A stretch of DNA of 64,000 nucleotides, taken from positions 22,925,095 through 22,989,094 of the forward strand of contig CANTUZ010000010.1 in NCBI GenBank assembly GCA_947846985.1. Direction: 5' to 3'. This DNA comes from Fratercula arctica. Its lineage: Eukaryota > Chordata > Aves > Charadriiformes > Alcidae. The notes under the pieces were generated by a model. It had not been told where the DNA came from and did no database searches. It saw only the letters and a list, made by a program, of their open reading frames with translations. Shown piece after piece: positions 46,401 to 58,500 of the stretch (position 1 is its first letter; each line of letters starts with the position of its first letter). Made by a program: the position numbers and the translations under genes.

Positions 46401-49400
46401 GGGGCTGGTGGGAAGCGACTTCAGAGCAGAGGGCACTTCCCTGCGGTGGAGAAGCCAGGCAGGAGCTTGCAGGGAGCTGCTCAGCCTTTGCAGCAAGGAG
46501 CGTGGGTGAGGGTGTGCGGCAAGGTCTGTTTATAGTGCAATTCCCAAGTTAGGCACCTGGAGATACATTTAGTGGTGATTCCTAAAACTATGTGGGCCAT
46601 TGTGCTGTTCCTCCATGCCCTAGTTACTACTGTGTACCACAGGGGTTGAAATCACCCCCAAATCTTCTATAAAAGTGATTGCTACAGTGTGTGTTGAGAT
46701 GCTCTGCCGTTGCCAATGTGAGGCGTGCTTCAAATAACTCCCCAAAAGCCAAATTATGCAGTAGCAGGACAGAGTCCTGAGCATGTGCAGCCCTGCACGG
46801 GTGAGCTCTCCTGGCTGGGACAGGTGTTCCTCTGCTGTTTGGCTTTAGGCAAGTCCCCCTGTGCAAATAACTTCATCTCCTTCTGTCGCAGCTTGTCTGG
46901 CAGAACAGGATTTTTGTGAGTAGTTTCAGGACCCGTCTTCTTTAAGTTGTGCAGCCCCCAAATCACAGGATTTCTCATGCATGTAAAAGGCCCCTCCACC
47001 TGGCGTGAAGTATTCCTGGTGACAAAAAACACATTCCAGTATCATTGTCACTGTGTTTTTCACACTGAAGCACACAATGAAATAACTGTCAACCTTTCAT
47101 CATATGTATATATTAGATCTCATTTTCCATCCCCTTCCCTGACCCCTTAGTTAAAGACTGGATCTGGACGGGTTGCTTGACTACCTCCTGGTTTGGTTCG
47201 TACGCCTGCAGTGTGTCACAAGAGGACCCTGTGCAATGCAGTCACCTCCTCGACTCGAATACGTTTTCTTTCATTCTGGTACAAGCAAGGTTTTTGGAAG
47301 TAGCTGGCAGAGGGACACTGGATCCATGTGACAGCCTGGGAAAAAGGAGGGGAGGACGTAATGTCATGCTGTGGGGGGGCTCCCCATCAGCAGAGAAAGT
47401 ACAGGGAGGGGGTGGTCTGTGCAGCAGCCATCAGGGTTGGCTTGGACCTGTCCCTGATGGGTGACTGCAAGGGGTTGCTCTTTGTCTTAGGTTTTAGTGA
47501 CCGTTGTCCGATCAGCCGTGCCAGCGGTGCTGTATTGATCTCCTTTAAGCAAGGACTGGCAGCACCTCCTGGATGAGGGCGTGCAGTGCCTCCCCGGGGG
47601 TACCCTGGTGCTGTGCCGGCCCGTGTGCCTGTGTGCATGGCTCCGGGGAGCCACGCTGCCGCGGCCGGCAGCCCCTCGCACAGGGGCTGGGTCAAGGGCA
47701 AAAAGAAAAAAAGGAGAGAGGGGGGCATTCAAAGAGGAAATGCATGATATTTGCATTCCTGTACATGGAAGTTTCCAGAAGACTCCAGTTTCCTGTGAAA
47801 CGGTTCTCCTGCTAACTTGTCAGTGGCCTGCACGTGTCCAGGTGAAGGTTTGGGGTCACAAAAGAGGAAGTTGTTTTACTGCAATGCCCTTACAGTGGAA
47901 AAAATAGCTTGCTGGGGTAGTGAGCATCTCTTGAGTCTGTTGGCAGTAATGTGTTAACCCCTGCGAATCTTGTGTCTTGCTCCAGACACTTGGGTAATCT
48001 AGACACATTGTAGTTTCTGCTCTTTCCTCAGGGAATCTGATAAATGCACTAAATACTCAAGATGAGCAAAGCCTGTCTGTACAAGCAAAGCCCCTCTGCA
48101 TCTCCTCTGCCTCTCACATGGATGCCGCTGCCCCAAGTGATTCCCCAACCACAGAGTAGGAGAAAGCTGCCACCCAGCTCGGACCTACTGCCCCAGTTCT
48201 GCTCGCTGGTGTGTCCACCAGCCTTTCCAGGGCAGAGAAGGCTCAAATGCCAGGTGTGTTTTGAATCCTGGAGCAGGTACATGGTCCCCACTTCTCACGG
48301 CTGTGAAAGGACCCCTGGTGTGCCAGGTGGGAAGCAGATGCCCAGCACTGTGCCCTGGAGAGCTGGGCTGGTGGCTTGTCAGGCACATCGTTTCCTTGTG
48401 TGCACGACGGAAACACTTTTGTGCTCACTGAGTCAGGCTGAAGGGACCTTTGACTTCAAAAGCTGTTGCAACATGTGCTTAAACTCGGGTTGCTGCTCTC
48501 TAACTCTCCGGAGCCAGCACAGTCCCCCTCCATCTCCTGTGGATTACCTGCCCTCAGGGTCCACACCTTTCCCAGTTAAGGGACAAGCTCATCAACACCT
48601 TCCAAAGGCAGGCTGAGCTGCACTGCGCTGTGCTGGCTGCTTTCCAGGTTATGGCACAACCCAAACCTCTGTTTTCCTCCTGTGATGCTGCAGGATGGCT
48701 GGTGGCATGCGGGCACAGAGGGGTCCCCATCAGCTTGTCCTCCCCCCAGCACACCTGCATCCCTCTCCAGTGGTTTTGGGTTGGGTGTCTGAGTTGGCGG
48801 ATGCTGGGGCTCAGCCAGGAAAGAAGAGTGCCTGGCTCAGGACAGGATGGGCAGCAGAGCTGTGGTGGGCACCCTGGGGCTGTACACTGGTGGGAGAGTT
48901 GGGCACAAGTGGAAGGGGGCGATGCCAGGGTGCTGTTGAGGAGCAGGAAAAGTGGCAGAGGTGCTTGAGGAGCAGCAGCAAATGCTTGGAAGGAAGGAAG
49001 GAAGCAAGCAAGCAGGCAAGCAAGCTGAGCTGGTTTGGGGAGAGAGCTGCTTTGTTTTTCTGCTAGGACCTTGGTGTCCTGGGGGTGCCAAGGGGCTGCT
49101 TCTGTGGCCCCAACAAAGGGCAAGTCATGGTCAGGGACACTCTGCTCCTGGGCTCTGCCAGGGGCCATTGCCCTTCTCCAGGGGTGGGGGCAGAGCCCGC
49201 TTTTGCTGCACTGCCTTTATTTCTATGATTCTTTAATTTATCTTTGTGATGGAGGGCAGCATCTCCTCCAGCTTAGCAGCCCTCAGCTCAGTCTCTCCGT
49301 GGGACAGTCCTAATAGGTGCTATGGGGTTACTGTGAGGAGCACTGGGTCACTCTTCTGTCCCGGTTCACCTACCAGCATCCACCCAGTTTGTGCCAAGCA

Positions 49401-50279
49401 GCGGGCAGCACCCCTCACCAGAGCCCTGCTGTCACAGGAGCCACCTCGGTGCCAGCCTTGTCCTCCTCTCACCATATCACAGGTAACACCAGAACAGATG
49501 GATGGAGAGTTTTAGGGCACCACAGCCCCAGGAGCAGAAGTCGTGTGAAGGTGTCTGCCTTGAGGAGCTGCACCTGCTGCCTGGCTCCTGGCCTCCCTGG
49601 GGGCTGTGAGCCCATGCCCGGCAGTGAGCCTGGGCTCCGCCATCCATCCAGCTCTCAGCATCCCCCAGTGCTGGGCCAAGCTCTGTCTCTTTGTATTTTT
49701 TTGTCTGAAGATACAGGGATGGGTCAGGGTAAGGCGAGGGTGAGGGCACGGCAGCATCGCGCAGCAGGGCTGGGTGCAGGGCAGCAGGAGCCTTTCCCCT
49801 CCACAAAGCCCTGGCCGAGCATGCTGGAAGTGCTGCATGGTTTCATGCTCTGCTTTGTCAAGAGGAGACTGGTAAAACTAGATAGGAATCCAGGGGACCA
49901 TGACAGAAAAGATCAGAGGGCATGAGGGAAGGGTCGGGGAGTTTCCCACCATGAAAGCGGGTGACAAGGTGATGAGGAGGAACGCAGAAAAGCGGTGTTG
50001 TTGACCTGGGCCTCCCTTTCCACCCTCCAAGGTGTTTGTGGCCCTGCAGAGCTCCAGCCAGCCCTGGGCTTGACCTGTTTCTCTGTCCCCATCGTGGCTC
50101 TGCCCGGTGCAGAACAGCAGGTACCCTCTGCCCTCACTCGGTATGCTGCCGCCGGGAGGCACCAACACCCTGTCCTGGGCCAGAGCTGGGGAGTAGGAGT
50201 ATCCAGAGCATCCCTCAGCCTCTTTGTTTCTTTGCTTTTTATCCCTGGAGAATCCCAGCAGCTGTGAAAGTGCTGCTTA
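43446..50279. other. Gene-free region upstream of the C8orf58-like gene
   Basis: 6.8 kb. The stretch 47500-50200 is GC-rich and carries several 100-200 codon chance ORFs on both strands with low-complexity composition, no splice context and no recognisable domain. I found no LIM-domain exon of PDLIM1, which the synteny argument would place further right on the minus strand. Confidence 0.5.
48988..49024. repeat. (GGAA)n/(GCAA)n microsatellite
   Basis: Four-base tandem units GGAA then GCAA/GGCA, about 37 nt, in GC-rich intergenic DNA. Likely length-polymorphic. Confidence 0.85.
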
Positions 50280-50830
50280 AACTTTGCAATTAACAGGGCT
50301 GAGGGTTTGGCAATCTCTGCCTCGTTCACCTTGTTGCAAACGCTGCATCCGTGTAAATGCTGCAAGTGCTTTAGTTTGGAAACGCTCGCGCTCAGTTTAG
50401 AGCAATCTGTTACAATGGAGTGCAAGAGAGGAGTCAGCTGTGGCTTGCTAAATACATCACCAGAGTTTAAAGCAGTACAAATAGCAATTAATGAGATCCT
50501 GGGCAATTTGCATTGCTTTCCCCTGAATATATGTGCACACATCCGTGGAACTGAATATTTTTCTTGTGTAGCAATTTAATTAGAACTGATTAAAGTAAAC
50601 ATGTCCTGAAGGTTTGAATATGATAGTGGCGTTGCATTATAAATGTCATTTTGATTAAATAATGGCTTCTTTGCTTGAACAGGATAACTATCCACCCGAA
50701 ACACAGAGGTGAAACTTTAGTTAATAATAAAACTCCCACCAACTTCAATAGAGCTCTATTTCACCTTAATTGTACTCATAATTACGCTTTCACGGTTTGA
50801 TTACAGAATTGACTGTTTCCCCCTTGGAGG
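50280..50830. promoter_or_regulatory. Candidate conserved non-coding element
   Basis: An abrupt change from GC-rich low-complexity DNA to balanced or AT-rich unique sequence with isolated CpGs and several homeodomain-type TAATTA/ATTAAT cores. There is no tandem repeat. A 209-codon minus-strand frame overlaps it but has no domain. Regulatory function is a guess from composition. Confidence 0.25.
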
Positions 50831-53800
50831 GAGTGTACATTGTTGTATACCTCCTACAAAAAAACTGGGAACGCAGGACTGTTGACATGCAGGACATGAG
50901 CCTGGGCTCAGGAATGAGGTGATCTGCCCTGTCCAGTGGAATGGTGGAGCTCCCTTGTCCCTGGATGTGACAGGAGCACTGAGAGTTGCCACATGGGCTC
51001 TTGTTAAAGAAGACACCATAAGATTAGCCTGGAGCACCGGTTGCCAGTTCTTGTGGATCTGTCTGCTCCGGTATTCAAAAGAAGTAACTGAGGAAAGCAG
51101 GCCAACTGTGAGTAGGTTTAAATATGCTGCACGAGACCTATCCTCCACTGGAGAAGTATACAGGGCCTTCCCAGGCTGAAAAAATGTTGAAAACAACTGT
51201 CCTTGATGAACAGATAGCATTCAGTAGCCAAGGACCTGTCTGGATAACCCCAGGACATACTTTACAAATAGCATCTGTTTCTGCAAACCTGCTATTTAAA
51301 AAAATCTCTTGCTGAAGCCAAATCAATGCTCTTTCATTTGTGTACAACACTGATATCCAGTTCTTGGGTGTGTATTTCCTCTGGACATCCCGGAGGATAT
51401 CTCTGGCTCCACTGTTTGTGAGCGGAGGTCGGTAACGTGACTGCGGCCCTCACTCCAGGGTCTGCGTACATGACTGGGTACAGCAGCAGGTGCGTGTGGC
51501 TGCTTGGCCCCGCATCTGGCACCTCCTTCACACCATGGAAAGCGCACAGGAGTTCAGATTTGACACCAGCGTTGAGGTGCTCTCCATCCTCAGCGCATCA
51601 GTTCAGTGCTCTGGGCTTTTCATCTCCCTACCTGAAAAAAGGAGGTAAAAATATTCCCTTTGTAAAGCTGCCTGGGCATCAAAGCTGTGAGTCTGTATCA
51701 AACCGTGTGTTTCTATGAGCAATAAGTGACCATGGCTGTCCAGAACAACAAAAGCAAGTTTGAGACGTTTTTTCCCCTCCAAGCTAACCCCAAAGCAGGG
51801 CTCTTCTAGGTCCAGATGGGAAATGCCAATGACGCGTTCATATCCCCTCTGTTCAGGTCTGACCTAAGCCCACTAAACAAAATTAAATACTACCAAGGAC
51901 TTTCAGGGGTTGGGACCAGGACCTTTGTGACTTTTATCTTAGCAGTGCTTCTTGTGCTTTTATTTATAAAACTCTGCTTCTCTTTGTATGCTTTTTTTTG
52001 TGTGGGATGAATGGAGACAGTCTGCCGTTCTACTGCAGACTTCCCTGCGCTTACTAATTTAAGACTGCCGTTCAGACTGAAATTTCCAGGTTGGCTCATG
52101 ATGAATCTGTTGTCTATATGCAGTGCTTGAGAGATATTTCCGTATCCTGAAATAACAGGAGGCTTGTGATACATCACTTCATGACTCTGCGGTGCTCCGC
52201 GACTCACGGGACAAAGGACAGATGTCATCAAACTGTTGTACACCGAAACAGTCACTGCGCAACGATCCTTTGTTGAAAGCCAATATGATTGAACTGGCAC
52301 ATGGATTTCCATGCCAGGTAAAAATAATGGGCATATGTATTTTTAGGGGATTTGTGTTAGGAGAGATTTCTTTGGTGCCTTCCACAGAGTTCCAGGCAGC
52401 GCTTAAAAAGAAAAAGAAAAAAAAAAAAAAAAAAAAGAGAGAGCAAGAGCAAATACTGACCTCCAGATGACCCAGCTTTGAATCTCAGTGATTTGCAGTC
52501 CAACAGCACAATTTGCTTGCTCCCAAGTTAGTTTTAATGTGATGGAACAGGCGAAAACACAATAAAATATTGTCCCAAGTTTGCAAACTGAATCAGTCAA
52601 GTTCCAGGCTGTCAACAGGAGCAGTAGGTGGGGGCCAGCCTTACCCTTGCCCCAATAACCCGCCTTCGTGCAGGCTGAGACGGCAGCAGGAAACAAGGGA
52701 AGGGCTGCAAAGGGCTGCAGAGCGGATTTCAGGTAAGCTTGGCTGCCAGGGAGGCACCCAGCTAAGAGTCCGACATTTCAGAAAAGACTCGGCATCTGAC
52801 TGTTTCAGGGATATTTAAAGTCATGTTTTCAAAGCACACCATTACAGAGAGCCCTCTGGGAAGAGCTGGCTGCTCATTTTAGTGCCCAAAAATGCAGGCT
52901 AAGCTGTTCTGAAGATCTAGCTGTTTGTGGCTGCTGAACTGTTTTAAAAGCCAAACCCTTTTTTCATATAAACACCAAACTGCCTGATGTCAAGTCATGT
53001 TTGCAAGATAAGATAAGAGTGCTTCAGTGAGGAATAGATGGAGGACAGTTTATGGAAACTGAGTTATGGTAAATAGATAGCATCAAGAAGAAGGGGGGTT
53101 TATGTGGTGCTGGGCATAGCAGAGGTGGATAGAGAGTGTATATATGTTTTTCAGAGCTGTGTGAGAAAACAATGAGTGGGAGGCCAGGGGTTCCCCAAGC
53201 CTGTCATTGCAGCGGCCAGGAACCCCATGCCACAGGTCTGAGCAAGGGGATCTGGAAGCTGGTGGGATGCAGCAGCGCGGGCTCAGTGTTTCGGAGACAA
53301 GTTCTGAGGGCGATGAGAGGAATGGAGGGAATGTGATAAGGCCAGGGGAGGATTTGGAGAGGGAAGGGGAAGGAACGAGCAGGGTAAAGGAGGGGGTGTG
53401 GGGAGGTCAGGAGTGCCCGTTTCCACTGTCTCCCAGTTTCCCCATACTGGAGGCAGGTTTGGGTCCCTCAACTGAAGCACCAGGGAACTGCTGTACTGAG
53501 GGGTGTCCCTGTTCCTCTTATGGATAGCAGATACCCTGACTAGTGTCCCTTCAGCCGTCCCCAATGGCAGGCACAGGGGACAGCGTGCTGCCAGCAGCCA
53601 CTCATCCTGGCCACCAGCAACCTCAGAAATAGCAAGCCTTTGTTGTCATTGTCCTTGGGTTTGTCCTAAGCAAAGATGAAAGCCAGTGGAAATCCTTAAG
53701 TTGCTGTGGATGTTCCTGTGAAGACAGTACAGGTCCGCAGGATCATACTTAGAGATTTTTTTTTAATGGAGAGCTCTTGCTTTTTGAAAAGGTGGACCAA

Positions 53801-55199
53801 TGTGATTCCACAACACAGAAAAATGCTCAGGGGATCACAAGTGGTTACGCTGACAGCCCCCGGGAGGCCGCTGAGCTGTGCTGCATGGCCACGGTGCTGC
53901 TGGATGCTGAAGACAGAGCAGCCGCAGTCGTGCACCAGCACTCCCCGTCAGAGCTGGTGTAACATTTCTGGCTCCAGCCCTAACCCAAGTGTCTGCACGT
54001 TCTTATCAGCAAGCCTTGCAGGTAGCGTTACGTGTTTGTCTACTTGAAATAGAAATATTCCTTAACTCTGAACCTCCCTAGCCTCTCTCTTCACATGCCA
54101 GTCTCCCTTGGTGGCCAATAGACTGATATATTTATATTTAACCTTTCTGGCTATATAAATTCATGCCTGCAATGGCTCACAACTGTTAGAATTCAGAAAA
54201 AAAGATTAATTAGAGAAAGTCCATCATAATGCACATGTACCAGTGAGTCTGCAACTCACTCACTATCCCCACACGTGTGAGCTAATGATCTGGCAGTTTT
54301 GAGGTATGAACATAACCCAAGCCCTATAGAGATTTAGAGAGATTTAATACAAATTTGGATTGGGTAGCTCAGAAACACTTTGAGAAAGCTCTAGGAGACA
54401 CAGAGGTGATCTTTAAAGCCATGGGTGGAGGAAGACAGTAGGACATAAGACAGACAAAGCTAGACAGGCTACACAGCTCTAGGTAGCACCCGACTGGGAT
54501 TCTTTTTTAGGGGATTCTTTGGTGTAGGTCCTAGACTTTTGGGATCATTGATGAGTTTTAACCCTCAGTTTCTAGCAAGCCATCAAACGTTTAGCTGAAA
54601 GCACTAAAAGGATGGTGCTCTGCAGATTTCCTGGCCTCGCGGAGCAGACCAGACTTCACTGCTGGCACAGAAAATACTATGTGGAAAGAATTGTGGTGAG
54701 AAAAAGATTTCACAACGTCAGCAGTATCCAAAGGGAGGACGAGGTGGAGCTCTCAATGAGTAATGTGAGGTTTGGTACCAGCAGGTCTAAATATCTCAGA
54801 TAAAAGTTGTGATTTCATCCTGGTATTTTGAAGATCTGGCCTATCAAGCGTGCTGTGGTCACCCTGCTTTCCCCCCAGAAAAAAAGGAGTTGTCTTCCCT
54901 CCCTTGCTATCGGGGTGCTGGCCTCCTGCAAGGGAAAGCATTACATCCCTCTTCTCACTCCATCCCACCAGCCAGACAGCAGATGGGCCTCCTGATCTTT
55001 CCAGTGTTGCTTCCCAGGTGGTTCTCCCTGTATTGAGTGGGCACATCTTGGGCAACCTCTACCTCTTCAAAACCAGACGCTGCTTTCCCACCATCACACA
55101 CACACACTCTCTGCTGCAAAACACAGCAACAAGGGCTTAAGTCAATGTCAGGTGGGTCCCCAAATGTCACACCTGTCTGGGAGGCAGGCAGCTGAATTC
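50831..55199. other. Gene-free region
   Basis: 4.4 kb without recognised exon, RNA gene or interspersed repeat. It includes an AT-rich part (51750-52330) and a GC-richer part (53100-53960). All open frames look like chance. Confidence 0.45.
52405..52442. repeat. A-rich/GA simple repeat
   Basis: A-run interrupted by G followed by a short GA repeat, in gene-free DNA. It produces a false Lys-rich ORF on the plus strand. Confidence 0.85.
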
Positions 55200-55520
55200 T
55201 GCTTGTGCTGCAGCAGAGGGCCGTGCGGCTGGGTCTCAGTGGGATATTTTGATCTCGCAGTCAGACAATGTGCCGGGGAAAAAGATGTGTGATTGGTGCA
55301 CTGTCGTTTCGAGTTGGAGGAGAAAATGGCGAGGAGCCTGCATTAATTAGTATTAAACCGCGCTTGGCAGACGCTGACTCCTCCGCAAAGTATCTGTTGC
55401 TAGAGGGCATGAAAATATACCTGTTGAGTTGGATGGGCGAGGTGCAGAGATAGTACCAGGAAGGAGGATTTACACTGAGACGCTGCAGAAACCAGCGTGG
55501 TGTTCTTGGGTGAAAGATCA
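55200..55520. promoter_or_regulatory. Candidate conserved non-coding element with homeodomain core
   Basis: About 300 bp of unique sequence with CpGs kept outside any CpG island and a central GCATTAATTAGTATTAAAC containing overlapping TAATTA-type sites. Open frames exist on both strands across it (61 codons plus, 86 codons minus), as often happens in slowly evolving non-coding elements. No splice sites or domain support coding. Confidence 0.3.
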
Positions 55521-58500
55521 CTTAAAAGCAAGTAGAGGTGTCCATCTTCCTTTTCACCCTTTTCACTTGGGCACTGAAGTCAGACGGTGTTAAAGAGAAA
55601 ATGGTTGGCCTATTACGGGCAGGAAAATGCAACTAAGATTGTTGATGACTGTCTGAGAGATCTGGGAAAAAATATCCCAGCATATGGAAGTGGCAATGTG
55701 TTTCTGCTGGTGTTTCACCAGTAGATCTCAATGCATTTTGCAGCAGAAGTCTCTACGGTTAGTTCCACTTTTCTGTGAGGGAGTACAAGCCTCGGGTACC
55801 TGAGGCACAGGGAAGGGAGGGAAGTCAGGCATTGTAGGAAATCTGCATAAACTGTTACCCTCTTCAGGGACACATGATAATTAAAGCAAACATAGAGAGA
55901 GACTTTGGCCAGCATGAGGTCTCAATAAACTAAAACCTGCAATTCATTGCCTCCATTTTGTGACAGTCACTTGAGTGTAAGAGCAAGTCCTGTAGGGGAA
56001 TGGGGACTTTTTTTCCTGTTTACCAGCAGGTGAAAACTAGTGTTTCCAATAAAAACATGCAAGGTACCAGCATAGCTGACAATGGTAACAACTCCCTGGG
56101 CTCTCAGGTTTGTCTTCATCTGCTAGGAACCTCTGCCTCAGGCAGTCTTGTGGGCATATTCAGTGTTCATATTCATGTTCTCACGGGTTTCAGGGGAAAT
56201 GAAGTGTCACTTCAGCTTCTCTCCCCACAAATCTTCAGTTTTCCCACCACCGCCCTAACAAAACCCTCCAGCACTGAACACAATAGATCATTAAAGCTAA
56301 ATTGATGCCTTCAGTATTACTGGAATACAAGTAAAGAAAATTTCAACACAGCATTAAAAATATGTCACCTTCTCTGTGGCATTGTACGGGAACTGACATG
56401 ACTTCTTATTTTGTTTGCCCATGGAAGGGAACTGTAGTTTTCATTGCTAAAATATTTGTCCATTGGATGGAAATAATTACAAATGGAACAAAACAAAATG
56501 TTTTGATTAAATTCAGGGCTGGTCTTGTTTTTTCCAGTAAATGTTTGATGTTTTCAATTCTCTTCCCCCTCTCCTGGGGACAATATAATGGACAGTTATA
56601 GATCACCTTCCATCTCAGAAGATCCCAGATTGCATAGGGATCGCGTCTTTTGCCACTGAAATGTTGGTACCCAAGGAGCAAACACCAGGGAACAATTTAT
56701 CCCCACAGGGTACCATAGTGAAGGTGAGTCATCTTCCGCAGAGCAGAGGAGTTTTCAGGAGACAGACTCCAGTTCATAATTCGTGCCAAACCCAGGGGTT
56801 AACACTGAAGTGTCAGATCTGGCTACCCCATGGCTGAGGAATGAAAACCAGCAGCTGTCTGAATTCCAGGGATGGTGCTGGGAATAGCTGCGATGAAACA
56901 AAGTCCCACCAACTTTGATCTTGGATCTCCTGCACAGGATTAAAGGGGTAACTGAGTTTGGGCCTGAGGCACAGGCATTTGGGGAAGCAGCAGGGGGAAT
57001 TCGCTAAATTTTCATGGGAGTTTACTGAGCATATGATGATAAAGCAAAGATAACTCTCTTTTATCATCGGAATCCATTTCTTTTAACTGTGAGTGCTTTG
57101 AGGCCCCTGCAGGATCACAGCGAGGACATTGGCAGACTTGCAGTGCTCCCTGCACGGTGCTGCTTTATTTGGGTTGAAGAGGTGAAGCTTTGCCCTGGAT
57201 CAACCCTGTAAATAAGAATGGAGCAAGAAAAGATTTGTTTGCACAGATCCAAATATTTCCCTCGTTCCTCCCATTTTCTCCCAGGTTGGATGTGATCGGT
57301 TCATGCACCTGCCACTTCCCTAGGACATGAGCAGCTGCCAGAACCCCCTCTGGCTGCTGTCAGTCTGGCTCAAGACACCTTTGCAGGAGCGGCTCCAAGA
57401 GAGGAGAGTACTGTCCATACAGATACAGCATTCGATCTCCACTGTTGTCAGAGCGAGGAATCATATTTCCCCCACCCCTGCCCTCTGGGTAAGAAAAGGC
57501 TAACATATCATAAAGGTACTGTAATAAGTCTACTAGAGATGTCTTTGCAGCCTCTTTCTCCTCCCCAAACTGGAATGTGCCTAAGCTCCTTCTGGTCTGC
57601 TTATTTCTTTTTTCTGGCAGCCCTTGGGGAAGGCACCTAATACCTTTTCGCAAACATTATTTATGGACTCAGAATGCCAGGAACGTGTCTTTACAAATAG
57701 TCTGTACAATATGTCCTGAGCCCTCCTGTCTGGCACCTAATTATGTCAGTCCACAACGCTCAGATTTCTTTGGCTTTTTGCTGTAAGCCAGATTTACCAA
57801 TCCTGGGCTGTTTCCACGTGAGCAGAGTGCTGTAATGACCGATGAGCTGCACTCGTAGGACTTGCACGGCAGCATCCCAGTTGTTCAAAGTTCCTGGTAA
57901 TTCCTGCTTAGGTCCTAGGGCCAATGTTTAGTGTTTCATGAAAAGAGAAAGGTCAGTGCTGGTCCTGCAATACCTGTGTCACATTGCACAGCACCCTAGG
58001 ATGCCACAGGCTTGCCCCACAGAGGGTGAGCTCACTTGATCACTAGTGGACCATCTCTTCCCTAGCACCACTGCCTTCTGTGAGATCTGTATTAATTAGA
58101 TGCACCTATCAGTCCAAGTGGGAGCTCTGCTTATGTACCCAGCACTAAGTTCAAGAGCAGGTTCATACCAGAGAGGCAGCTGTAGATGCACTTTTTATCA
58201 AAAAACACCTAAAAACCTTCCTTTGGATGAAAACCACTGGCTTTGTTAGTATTTCCACCTTTTCAGGATCAAGACTGCAGCATAAAATCTTCTGAGAGAA
58301 GCTTGGTGAGTTTGGCCTCTTCTCTTTCCTGAAAGAAAGAAAGGCTGCACTTTCACACCTTTATGCACTTCCCATTCCCTGTGAATCTGGAATACTTTAT
58401 AAATGAGGTAGGTCTTGGTCTCAATGTAACAGCATTAAAGGAAACACCTCACTTCCAGTCAAGAGTTTGAGACAAAATGGAGAACAGTGTATGCAGCTGA

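Noticed and set aside
48554..49168. 204-codon minus-strand open frame
   Set aside because: Pro/Ser/Leu-rich translation of GC-rich DNA with long open frames on the other strand as well; typical chance ORF. It also crosses the GGAA/GCAA microsatellite.
49215..49240. 'ttctatgattct' resembling a CR1 3' terminal repeat
   Set aside because: Single partial unit and the upstream sequence does not look like CR1.
49317..49925. 202-codon plus-strand open frame
   Set aside because: GC-rich region open in several frames, no domain, no promoter or splice context.
49913..50542. 209-codon minus-strand open frame
   Set aside because: No family recognised. It straddles the composition boundary at 50280, which suggests chance; kept only as part of a possible conserved non-coding block.
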